From positions 124,001 to 188,000 of the forward strand of contig NZ_OY782854.1 of assembly GCF_963678425.1 (NCBI RefSeq): 64,000 bases of DNA, given 5' to 3'. The notes beneath the pieces were generated by a model. It was not told the DNA's origin. It did no database searches and saw nothing but the letters and a program-made list of their open reading frames with translations. Every line of letters starts with the position of its first letter. The stretch's first letter is position 1. This stretch comes from an uncultured Bacteroides sp. (lineage in GTDB: Bacteria > Bacteroidota > Bacteroidia > Bacteroidales > Bacteroidaceae). The position numbers and the translations under genes are program-made. This document shows, one piece after another, positions 27,000 through 35,148 of the stretch.

Positions 27000-28820
27000 T
27001 TACTGTTTGATAATTTTTACAACTTTATTCTTTCCATTCGCATGATGAATATTAACTAAGTAATTACCTGCAGATAGATTACTCATGTCGAATGCTTTAT
27101 GATTTCCGTTTACAGGAATGGTTTTTATGATCTGTCCCATTTGATTATACACAACAATAGAAGAAATTTCTTTAGCTGAATCGATCGTTAATAGATTACG
27201 AACCGGGTTAGGGGTTACTTTTAAGTCATCTTCTGTAGTATATATGCCAGTAGAACTATTCTCACATGCACCTACTACATAATAGATCGCTGAAGGGCTA
27301 GAACAGTTCTCAGCTGTCATCTCATTTCCTGCCATACCAGTTACGGCATAAACAAATAGAATATTTTGAATATCACCACTATTTCCTGTTGTTGTGTAGG
27401 TTGCACTTTTACCATCGTTAGCAACAGTCATGTTGTATCCGACGCTATTTACTTGTAAAAGAGCGAATGTAATATCTTTAGCATTGTCAAGAGGAGCAAT
27501 AGTATATGTAATGTTTCCATTTTTGTATGCAATAGTATAATGAATCTTTTTTTCTGCATTAGCAGGAGCAAAATGTCCTTTATCTCCGCTACATTCACTT
27601 GTACGTTCAATAGTTGTAAATGTAACAGTCTGAGAGTTCTTTGATAAATTGTTTGCTGCATCTTTTGCTGTAATAATCAGGTTATAAATTGTGCCAGGCT
27701 TTAGCCCGTCAATAGTTACATAACCTGCAGCATCAGCTGTTAATGCTTTGTTTGTAATTCCATTAAGTTCATCATTCGCAATAAATTTCACAATAGGAGA
27801 GGTTGCATTATCTGTTGCTGCCAGTTTCAGTTTTACTGAATTATAAGTTAGCTCTCCAGAGACTTCCGCAGAAGTCATAACCGGAGATTCTGTATCGCTG
27901 ATTACCACATTACATTTTCCATTGAAAGGAACAGTGAGGTTATCAATCATCCAACGTCCTGGCCATCCCGGATTACTCCATAAAATCTGAAGTGTTACAT
28001 CACCTGTTGGAGCTGTAGGATATTGTACTGTGGCTTCAAGACTTTGTGAACCACCTTCATCTACATCGGCACCGGTAATTACGGCAAAAGGTGCATTTAC
28101 TTGTAATACATCGAGCAATTTTCCACCTTCAGGTGCTTTTACTTTTACCATCAGTGTGTTTGCATCAACATTGGAAATCGTTAAATATACTTTTGAGTCA
28201 GCAGCTCCATTTGGATCATTAAGATGTCTGACTTCATTGTCGCAATATTCAGATTCAACTTCTCCACCCCCAGTACCGTTTGTTCGTGGGGTTGGATCAT
28301 TGCTCATAATGATATCATCAGCAAGTAAATATGCCTCTGCATCCAAAGGAGACGTACGATCTACCATAATCATAATAAAATTGATTCCGGTTTCTTTATA
28401 AGCTGAAACATCGAAAACAACGTCCTGCCATTGATTGGCTACCATAGAAATAGTGTTGATTGGCTCCAAATCAGCGGCTGGGTTTTCGGACACTTTTAGA
28501 TTCGGCTTATTTGTATTGTTCCGGTACATTTTAATATGTACATAATTATAACCTTTAACAGGAGTGGAAAGATTTAATATTGCTCCGGACCAGTTGTCAT
28601 TGTTTACCCCGCGATTGGTAAATAATACTTTGTTGCTAGTGTTTAGGCCTTCTTTATGATCATTGTCCCTAATATCCTGGTAGCATGCTACTGTATTCCA
28701 GCCTTTATTGGCACCCTCAAAATCATCAACTAAATAAGTAGCCTCTTGCGCACTAGCCTTGGCAAGCATTCCTGATCCGATAAAGAGGAATGTGATTAAT
28801 TTTAATACATTTGTTTTCAT
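27000..28820 (-). CDS. Modular secreted protein with Fn3-like domain and T9SS type A sorting tail
   Basis: A 606-residue secreted protein with no catalytic domain that I recognise. After a signal peptide (ending AKASAQ) comes a jelly-roll-like region (about 27-175, starting YLVDDFEGANKGW), which resembles carbohydrate-binding folds; a second beta-rich region to about residue 300; a fibronectin type III-like domain (about 310-405, ending TVTFTTIER); a Cys-containing beta domain (about 408-520) and a C-terminal T9SS type A sorting domain (about 535-606: VTPNPVRNLLTID, GNYLVNIH, VVKIIKQ). It is the last gene of the PUL and starts 30 bp after the GH3 gene stop, so a surface glycan-binding role is likely. 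Confidence 0.7.
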   Translation of the reverse strand: MKTNVLKLITFLFIGSGMLAKASAQEATYLVDDFEGANKGWNTVACYQDIRDNDHKEGLNTSNKVLFTNRGVNNDNWSGAILNLSTPVKGYNYVHIKMYRNNTNKPNLKVSENPAADLEPINTISMVANQWQDVVFDVSAYKETGINFIMIMVDRTSPLDAEAYLLADDIIMSNDPTPRTNGTGGGEVESEYCDNEVRHLNDPNGAADSKVYLTISNVDANTLMVKVKAPEGGKLLDVLQVNAPFAVITGADVDEGGSQSLEATVQYPTAPTGDVTLQILWSNPGWPGRWMIDNLTVPFNGKCNVVISDTESPVMTSAEVSGELTYNSVKLKLAATDNATSPIVKFIANDELNGITNKALTADAAGYVTIDGLKPGTIYNLIITAKDAANNLSKNSQTVTFTTIERTSECSGDKGHFAPANAEKKIHYTIAYKNGNITYTIAPLDNAKDITFALLQVNSVGYNMTVANDGKSATYTTTGNSGDIQNILFVYAVTGMAGNEMTAENCSSPSAIYYVVGACENSSTGIYTTEDDLKVTPNPVRNLLTIDSAKEISSIVVYNQMGQIIKTIPVNGNHKAFDMSNLSAGNYLVNIHHANGKNKVVKIIKQ

Positions 28821-28850
28821 AATTATTAAATTAAAGTGAATTTTATCTAT

Positions 28851-31103
28851 CTATTTGTTTTGTTGATAGTTAAAGTCTGCTCCTTTGCCACTTTGACTAT
28901 TAGGAGCAATCCATACGGTGAATTCTCCATTTTCAGGGCGCTTTACCATATCGGCTTGCCAATAGGCAAGATCTTCAGAAGTAATATGAAAGCTTACTGT
29001 ATGGGTTTCATTGGCTTTAATGAACACTTTTTCAAAGCCTTTCAGTTCCTTTACAGGTCTTATAAGAGAACCTACTTTATCACGAATGTATAACTGAACC
29101 ACTTCATTTGCATCATAATTTCCTGTATTAGTTATATCACAGGAAACGGTCAATATATTTCCTTCGCTGATAGTATTTGATGAAAGCTTTATGTCACTGT
29201 AATTAAATGTACTGTATGACAAGCCATATCCGAAGGGGAATAGTGGGGTATCACCTGCATCAAGATGGTAGCTTGTAAAACCTAGTGATGTTTGTTTAGC
29301 TCCAACTTTGATATCATTGATCATAGTAATATTGCTGGCTGGTCTACCCGTGTTTTTATGAGCATAATAGATGGGTATTTGTCCTACCATACGTGGTAAG
29401 GTTACCGGTAGCTTGCCGGAAGGTATTGCCTTTCCGAAAATCAAATCGGCCAAAGCTGCCCCGGCCATTGTACCTCCATGAAAAGCATATAACATAGCAT
29501 CAGCTAGTTCTGCCTCTTTGGCTATAGTGAGAGGACGACCGGCCATAACGATTACTACCAAAGGTTTCCCTGTTCTCTTAAGTGCAGTAACTAGCTCTGT
29601 TTGTTTCCCTGGCAAACTGATATCGGCACGGCAGCGTGCTTCTCCTGACAAGACTGCTTCTTCACCGGCAAAAAGAAGAATCACATCGGCTTTTTGTGCA
29701 GCTGCAACAGCTTTCTCTATGCCTTTTTCGTTTGTATCACGGCTATAAGTAAGTCCTTTTTCTGCAATTACCTGTACTTTCTTTCCATATGTATCACGAA
29801 TGGCCATTAGTGGAGTTATACAATGTTCAGGCTCTGCATCAAAACACCAGGTACCCAATTGGTCGGCGGGGGAATCAGAGAGTGGGCCAATAACAGCAAC
29901 TGATTTTATAGATGAGCTAAGAGGAAGAATAGAGTTGGTATTTTTTAATAAAATAGCACTCTCTATGGCTGCTTCTTTTGCTTGCTGAAGTGATTCAGGC
30001 AAATAATAAGGCATCTGAGTTTGTATTTTAGTATACGGATTCTTGAATAGCCCGAGCCGAAACTTTAAACGAAGGATGTTGCGGACTGACTCATCCAATA
30101 TTTTCTCGTCTACTTTACCCGAACGTACAAGTTCTTCTAGATAATTGGTGTAGGCATAGCCCATCATATCCATATCGACTCTGGCCAAGACGGCTTTCTC
30201 TGTGGCCTCTTTTAGGTTTGAACAAAAGCCATGAGGTATCATCTGTTCTATAGACCCCCAATCACTAACCAACATTCCATCATACTTCCATTCATTTCTT
30301 AAGATCTGCTTGTTTAAAAAATAGTTTCCTGAAGATGGTACTCCGTTAATATCGTTGAATGAACACATGAATGTTGCTACCCCAGCCTTAACTGCTTTTT
30401 CAAATGGAGGCAGATAAGTTTCTCTCAGTAGAGACTCGGGAATCCATGTTGTATTGTAGTCTTTGCCAGACTCCGAAGCTCCGTAAGCTGCAAAATGTTT
30501 GGCGCATGCAGCCATGCTGCTGGGTGAATTCAGATTGTCTCCTTGAAAGCCTTTGATCATCGCTTCACCCATCAAAGATGTCAGATAGGGATCTTCACCG
30601 CAAGACTCGGCTATACGTCCCCATCGTGGATCACGGGCGACATCAATCATTGGTGCAAAGGTCCATCTGATTCCTGAAGCTGTAGCTTCAAGAGAAGCTA
30701 TACGAGCACCATTTTTAGCTATCTCTAGGTTCCATGAAGCAGCTTGTCCCAAAGGAATTGGAAATATAGTTTTGAAACCATGAATCACATCACGAGCTAT
30801 AATTAGCGGTATTTTAAGACGGCTTTCTTCAATTGCAATTCGTTGCAATTCGTTAACCGTTTTTGCATCAAGTTCATTTAATATAGAACCAACTTTTCCA
30901 GAACGGATTTGGCCTTTCATATCGTCAGTCAGTCCAGCACTGCTAACCTGATTCATCTGGCCTATCTTCTCCTGCAAAGTCATTTTAGAAAGTAATTCTG
31001 TTATTTTTTGTTCTTCGAATTTGTTGCTCTGTCCGTAGCTCACCAATGAAAATGTTGCCAATCCTAAAGCTAATAGCCTATTTAATCTGAACAATTTAAG
31101 CAT
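28851..31103 (-). CDS. Glycoside hydrolase family 3 beta-glucosidase (BglX-like)
   Basis: A 750-residue exported exo-beta-glucosidase. The start at 31103 (ATG) gives a signal peptide MLKLFRLNRLLALGLATFS; a longer in-frame reading uses a GTG and adds a Lys/Ile-rich extension, so it was not chosen. The GH3 TIM barrel contains the nucleophile Asp281 in LVSDWGS and the substrate-binding AKHFAAYGASE; a second alpha/beta domain has GEEAVLSGEARCRADISLPG; a C-terminal Fn3-like domain is present (VVQLYIRDKVGS). It would finish breakdown of gluco-oligosaccharides released by the neighbouring GH16 and GH128 enzymes. It lacks the T9SS tail found on its neighbours, so a periplasmic location is likely. Confidence 0.93.
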   Translation of the reverse strand: MLKLFRLNRLLALGLATFSLVSYGQSNKFEEQKITELLSKMTLQEKIGQMNQVSSAGLTDDMKGQIRSGKVGSILNELDAKTVNELQRIAIEESRLKIPLIIARDVIHGFKTIFPIPLGQAASWNLEIAKNGARIASLEATASGIRWTFAPMIDVARDPRWGRIAESCGEDPYLTSLMGEAMIKGFQGDNLNSPSSMAACAKHFAAYGASESGKDYNTTWIPESLLRETYLPPFEKAVKAGVATFMCSFNDINGVPSSGNYFLNKQILRNEWKYDGMLVSDWGSIEQMIPHGFCSNLKEATEKAVLARVDMDMMGYAYTNYLEELVRSGKVDEKILDESVRNILRLKFRLGLFKNPYTKIQTQMPYYLPESLQQAKEAAIESAILLKNTNSILPLSSSIKSVAVIGPLSDSPADQLGTWCFDAEPEHCITPLMAIRDTYGKKVQVIAEKGLTYSRDTNEKGIEKAVAAAQKADVILLFAGEEAVLSGEARCRADISLPGKQTELVTALKRTGKPLVVIVMAGRPLTIAKEAELADAMLYAFHGGTMAGAALADLIFGKAIPSGKLPVTLPRMVGQIPIYYAHKNTGRPASNITMINDIKVGAKQTSLGFTSYHLDAGDTPLFPFGYGLSYSTFNYSDIKLSSNTISEGNILTVSCDITNTGNYDANEVVQLYIRDKVGSLIRPVKELKGFEKVFIKANETHTVSFHITSEDLAYWQADMVKRPENGEFTVWIAPNSQSGKGADFNYQQNK

Positions 31104-31179
31104 CTTTATTTTAATTAATTTGATTATTTTATTTACATATTTCAACTGCACTCAAAGTGCAAATTGAAGTATTTATTTT

Positions 31180-32700
31180 CTATTTGACAATATATTTTTT
31201 TATGATTGGAGTTCCATTAGCTAAAGAAATCTTTATTAAATAGATACCTTTACAAAGAGATGATACATCTATCTTATTTTGTTCAGACACTTCTTTTATT
31301 TTTTTGCCACTTAAGTCATAAATTTCTATATTGGCAATTTCTGCTTTAACTTGTACGCTGAGTGCATTCTCATATTGGTATAATGATACTCCTGGGTTTT
31401 CTAATGAAGTATTATTTATATTTGATAATAGAGAACTAACGTTTATCCAGCTAATTTTACAGGTGGTATTATTTATACTTTTAATACTAATAGTCTGCTT
31501 GCCAGCTGGAAGTGCTACATTAATTACTTTTGTTTCCCATATATCAGTGCCACCTGTAGCTGGAATTTCCTGTTCTGCTACTTTTATGCCATTAGAATAA
31601 ATCTCAAAATCTGGGTTGAACAAATTTTCAACACTTGCCATGCGGATGGATAACTGATACGTACTGGCAGAAGGAACATTAACCAAGTAATTAACAGAAC
31701 GGGCTGCACTGAAACTGCCTAACTGTAATTTGAAAGGGCTGTCTGGATCAGTGTTTAATTCAACTGTTATATATTCTGATTTAATGTAATTGGTTGCCGG
31801 TATTTTACTGTTTGTATCGTAATAATAGCCTGTATCAAAGGAGGACATATTTACATAGATTTCTCCTAAATCCGTTAATGTACCTACTGGAATACCTGCA
31901 GCATCATTTTTGTACTTTAATAAAGCATAATATGGATAAGCATCACCGCTTTTAGCTTTAAACCAGGAATATTTGACAACAGCCGTGTTCAACTCCAGAG
32001 CTTCTACTTTGCGTACCATTTCATCTCGCTGAACGGTTGGAGCTGTTTGGTCATAGGTAAGATTATCCCATGCACAAAATTCAGTGAGCCATATTCTTTT
32101 GTTATAACGATTTGCGATTTTATCTATAAAATTAGTTAAGGCATAAGAAGTTACCATGTAACAATGTAGAGCCAAATAATCAACCCGGGCATTAGGAGCT
32201 AATTTAAAGAATTCATCATACCACGTTATAGGGTCCTTATAAGGTGCATCTGGAGAATAATTTAGAGCCGGTCCTACAATCTCCAGATTAAAATCAGTGG
32301 CAATTCTCTCTAGTTTGGGCCATATTTCTACGGCCTGTTCAGGAGTCATATTAGCTTGTTTTTTAAAATTTGGCTCATTAAATCCCAATATATATTTTAC
32401 TCCAGGGTGACTACTCAGATAATCACGTAATTTTTGTTCGTCGAAATTTCCGTTCCATGCCATAGGAACAAAGTCCATTGATGTTCCCGGACCTACAACT
32501 TTATCTTCAATGCTACTAGGAGCTGTTCCCCAATTATAGTACCAGGAAACGCCGGGAACTAAGGCTGTAATTTCCTCAGGATAAGTAAATCCATTTTGAG
32601 CGATACCCCGTTTCTCGCTGCGCTTTTGGGCCTGGGCATCAAGAGTAATCCCCAAAAGTAATATGATTGCAATTAAACAAATAGAAGTGCTAATTCTCAT
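31180..32700 (-). CDS. GH128-type beta-1,3-glucanase with CBM6-like domain and T9SS tail
   Basis: A 506-residue secreted endo-glucanase. After a signal peptide (about 1-25) comes the GH128 TIM barrel (about 30-275): GVSWYYNWGTAP, acid/base Glu109 in LGFNEPN and nucleophile Glu207 in IWLTEFCAW. Residues about 305-430 form a beta-sandwich like CBM6 (AARSVNYLVNVPSASTYQL, ending KISWINVSS). The last 65 residues are a T9SS type A sorting domain (IEIYDLSGKKIKEV, GIYLIKISL, YIVK). GH128 enzymes cut beta-1,3-glucans, so together with GH16 and GH3 this sets laminarin-like glucan as the likely substrate. It is 29 bp downstream of the GH16 gene on the same strand. Confidence 0.88.
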   Translation of the reverse strand: MRISTSICLIAIILLLGITLDAQAQKRSEKRGIAQNGFTYPEEITALVPGVSWYYNWGTAPSSIEDKVVGPGTSMDFVPMAWNGNFDEQKLRDYLSSHPGVKYILGFNEPNFKKQANMTPEQAVEIWPKLERIATDFNLEIVGPALNYSPDAPYKDPITWYDEFFKLAPNARVDYLALHCYMVTSYALTNFIDKIANRYNKRIWLTEFCAWDNLTYDQTAPTVQRDEMVRKVEALELNTAVVKYSWFKAKSGDAYPYYALLKYKNDAAGIPVGTLTDLGEIYVNMSSFDTGYYYDTNSKIPATNYIKSEYITVELNTDPDSPFKLQLGSFSAARSVNYLVNVPSASTYQLSIRMASVENLFNPDFEIYSNGIKVAEQEIPATGGTDIWETKVINVALPAGKQTISIKSINNTTCKISWINVSSLLSNINNTSLENPGVSLYQYENALSVQVKAEIANIEIYDLSGKKIKEVSEQNKIDVSSLCKGIYLIKISLANGTPIIKKYIVK

Positions 32701-32729
32701 ATATAATGTTGTTAATTATCTGTATACTT

Positions 32730-34007
32730 TTATCTTTTTATAGAGATCTTACATCTTACCAGACTTTTATCGTTCATTAGAGCTCTGATTATGTATACTC
32801 CAGGTTTTAAGTCTGAAAGACAAATAGAATTTGATCCATACACATTTTTTATTTCACTACCATTTAAAGAGAAAACTGATAATTGCATAACGTTTCCATT
32901 AATGTTTGCAACTTTACTTATTGCATCGTAATTCACCTGCGTTTGGCTGAAAGACGTTAGAGAAGGAATATTGGTTGATTTTCCAGAGAATTCTTCGCCG
33001 GAATCACCTTTCTGATAGACCTTTACATAATCAATGTACATTTTTGCATCACTGTTGTTGAGAGCTGTCACATTGTTTATATTCCAGATTGCAGGATAGT
33101 TTCCTCCGACGGCTAAATTGAAAATAATAAAGAATTGTTTTTGAAAATAGTATCCCGGAGATTTAGAATCAGCAAAAGAAGAAATGCTCATCTCATAATA
33201 GGGATTTGCATTAGGGTACTTATCCATATCAAGATACATTTTTATACTTTCTTTATCCCAGATCATTGTAAAAAGATGGAATTCATCCTGCAAACTATAA
33301 TCGTTTGTAGTTGATTTGGCATAATTAGGGTACCATCCATTTTCATAATACCCCCAGTGACAAGCGCCGTTAAAATATCGATCCTGAATATTAGACTTTA
33401 TACCGTTAACATTACCCATTTCCATAATATCAATTTCTCCACATTTAGGCCATCCAACAGTTGAAATATCATTTCCTAACACCCAGAAAGCAGGCCATAA
33501 TCCATTTGCTGTTTTAGGCAATTTTATACTCGCTTCTATTTTCCCGAATTTGAATGACATTTTATTCTGAGTCGTTAGTCTGCCTGATGTTGCTGATTTT
33601 CCTCCATATTGTTCTTTTCTGGCAGTAATTACAAGGCAACTATTATTGCTGACGGGCTCTTTTTCTACAGTAATGTTTTCTTTTCGGTAATATTGTAATT
33701 CATTATTTCCACCACCGTTTCCATTCACCTCAATAGACCAGTTTTCTGATTCATTTAATGAATTTCCGTCAAATGAATCCTGCCATATAAGATGATAACC
33801 ATTAACCTCTCCGGTTTCATCCAGATTATTAGTAGGCACAATTTGATTGATCGCAGAAGACTGATTATGTGAAATGCATTTATTATTCTGCATAGAAGGA
33901 GGTGATTCTAATTGTTTATTATATTCTCCTGCTGTTATAGTACCGCTAGTTGATATTATAATACCAGAAAATATAAGTATGTAGACTGATGATGTTACTT
34001 TTTTCAT
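32730..34007 (-). CDS. GH16 laminarinase-type glucanase with T9SS tail
   Basis: A 425-residue secreted endo-beta-glucanase. It has a signal peptide (about 1-27), a low-complexity linker, and a GH16 jelly roll (about 70-335) with WQDSFDGNSLN, GLWPAFWVLG and the catalytic motif GEIDIMEMG, in which Glu191 is the nucleophile, Asp193 assists and Glu196 is the acid/base. The EIDIME form (with the inserted Met) is that of laminarinase/beta-1,3(4)-glucanase subfamilies. A T9SS type A sorting domain closes the protein (LSVFSLNGSEIKN, GVYIIRALM, ISIKR). It follows the long hairpin at 34115-34171 and precedes GH128. Confidence 0.93.
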   Translation of the reverse strand: MKKVTSSVYILIFSGIIISTSGTITAGEYNKQLESPPSMQNNKCISHNQSSAINQIVPTNNLDETGEVNGYHLIWQDSFDGNSLNESENWSIEVNGNGGGNNELQYYRKENITVEKEPVSNNSCLVITARKEQYGGKSATSGRLTTQNKMSFKFGKIEASIKLPKTANGLWPAFWVLGNDISTVGWPKCGEIDIMEMGNVNGIKSNIQDRYFNGACHWGYYENGWYPNYAKSTTNDYSLQDEFHLFTMIWDKESIKMYLDMDKYPNANPYYEMSISSFADSKSPGYYFQKQFFIIFNLAVGGNYPAIWNINNVTALNNSDAKMYIDYVKVYQKGDSGEEFSGKSTNIPSLTSFSQTQVNYDAISKVANINGNVMQLSVFSLNGSEIKNVYGSNSICLSDLKPGVYIIRALMNDKSLVRCKISIKR

Positions 34008-34114
34008 AATTGTATCTGCAAGAGGAGATCTTGTTTTTTAGGGGTTTAATTTCGGATGAAAGAAAATTTATGATATAGGACTTATTTAGTGAAGAAATTA
34101 GATAGATTAGAATA

Positions 34115-34171
34115 TTTCTGATAAATTATAACTGGAGCGAATAAATTGCTCCAGTTATAATTTATCAGAAA
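34115..34171 (-). terminator. Perfect 24-bp hairpin inside the PUL 2 operon
   Basis: 34115-34138 (starts TTTCTGATAAATTATAAC) pairs perfectly over 24 bp with 34148-34171, loop of 9 bases. It starts 2 bp after the stop of the glycan-binding-like gene and lies 107 bp before the GH16 start. Such stability suggests a partial terminator or a 3'-end protector. Confidence 0.8.
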
Positions 34172-34173
34172 AC

Positions 34174-35058
34174 TTATTTAATAGCTATTTTCTTTACTAA
34201 ATCCCCTGATTTTAGAATATAGATACCTTTATCAATATCTTCAATGCTTATTATTGATTGATTTGATGTCTTAACCAGTTTTCCAGAAACATCATATAGG
34301 GTAATTCCACTTTTAGTTTCTGGAACAGATATTGATTTTTCTCCAATCAATACTTTCTCTGTGGCTGTATTGCTAATCCCTGTATTTTTTTTCTGATAAA
34401 AGAATACAGCATCTATACAGATATTAGACCCTGTTGTAGCACCACTTAAGAAAGAAACTACATTTCCGATATATGCTGTGTCTGTAAATTTGCAACCCAT
34501 TTTTGAAAGAGTTGACATTGGAATATCGAATGAATGCCATTCACCATCACGAGCAAAGTTTTTATAAGGGTCAATAATTTTACCATTATCATTAAATGGA
34601 GTGTTACCAAAATTAAGTTTGGCACTAGGCCCGTCTCCATTAATAATTACAACCTGATTTTGTGCAGTACTAGTCTTAAGTGCAATATGGAAATAATAGG
34701 AATCGTCTATGCCAGTCATATCCTTACCCGGTTTAACCCCTGCAAATCCGAATCCAGACCAACCAACAGACCCAACACTAAAATCAATAAAAGTACCAGG
34801 AACACCATTCGAGTTAGGGCCTGTTGGCTCATTATTTGTATATGTGTTTTCCCAAACATATAAAAAATGTGTTACATCATCCGGACGATAATCTTTCTTT
34901 ATATCCGCTTTGGGAATCTGAGCCGAAGTCTCTTCATCAAGATAAATTAAATAATAATTTTTGCTACCAGCAAAATTGAATTCTGCTTGTGCACAAAGAT
35001 TTGTACTCATAAAAGCTACTATTGCAGCAATTACTAAAGTCAATGTAATTTTTTTCAT
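34174..35058 (-). CDS. SusE-position secreted protein with T9SS tail, probable glycan-binding
   Basis: A 294-residue secreted protein of no family I recognise. A signal peptide (MKKITLTLVIAAIVAFMSTN.., cleaved near LCAQA) is followed by a beta-rich domain of about 200 residues with many aromatic residues (NYYLIYLDEE, HFLYVWENTY, GSVGWSGFGFAGVKPG, DDSYYFHIALKT, NFARDGEWHSFDIPM), a composition common in surface glycan-binding proteins. The last 65 residues are a T9SS type A sorting domain (GITLYDVSGKLVKTS, GIYILKSG, VKKIAIK). Being third after SusC and SusD, it takes the place of SusE/SusF-type binding proteins. No catalytic residues can be pointed to. Confidence 0.65.
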   Translation of the reverse strand: MKKITLTLVIAAIVAFMSTNLCAQAEFNFAGSKNYYLIYLDEETSAQIPKADIKKDYRPDDVTHFLYVWENTYTNNEPTGPNSNGVPGTFIDFSVGSVGWSGFGFAGVKPGKDMTGIDDSYYFHIALKTSTAQNQVVIINGDGPSAKLNFGNTPFNDNGKIIDPYKNFARDGEWHSFDIPMSTLSKMGCKFTDTAYIGNVVSFLSGATTGSNICIDAVFFYQKKNTGISNTATEKVLIGEKSISVPETKSGITLYDVSGKLVKTSNQSIISIEDIDKGIYILKSGDLVKKIAIK

Positions 35059-35105
35059 GATACTTAATAATTAAAAATGTTAATAATAATTTGGGTGTAT
35101 AATAG

Positions 35106-35133
35106 AAATAGTGCCAAATATTCTGGCCTATTT
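35106..35133 (-). terminator. Weak hairpin between SusD and the glycan-binding-like gene
   Basis: AAATAG plus GCC (35106-35111, 35113-35115) pairs with GGC plus CTATTT (35125-35133) with one bulged base. It is much weaker than the next hairpin in the operon and may be insignificant. Confidence 0.3.
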
Positions 35134-35148
35134 GTTTGATCTTAAAAA

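Noticed and set aside
31104..31151. Longer N-terminus of the GH3 protein from a GTG
   Set aside because: The extra residues are Lys/Ile-rich and precede a good signal peptide starting at the ATG at 31103.
31147..31161. Small palindrome TGCACTCAAAGTGCA before the GH3 gene
   Set aside because: A 6-bp stem with a 3-base loop and no T tract; too short to call a terminator or operator.
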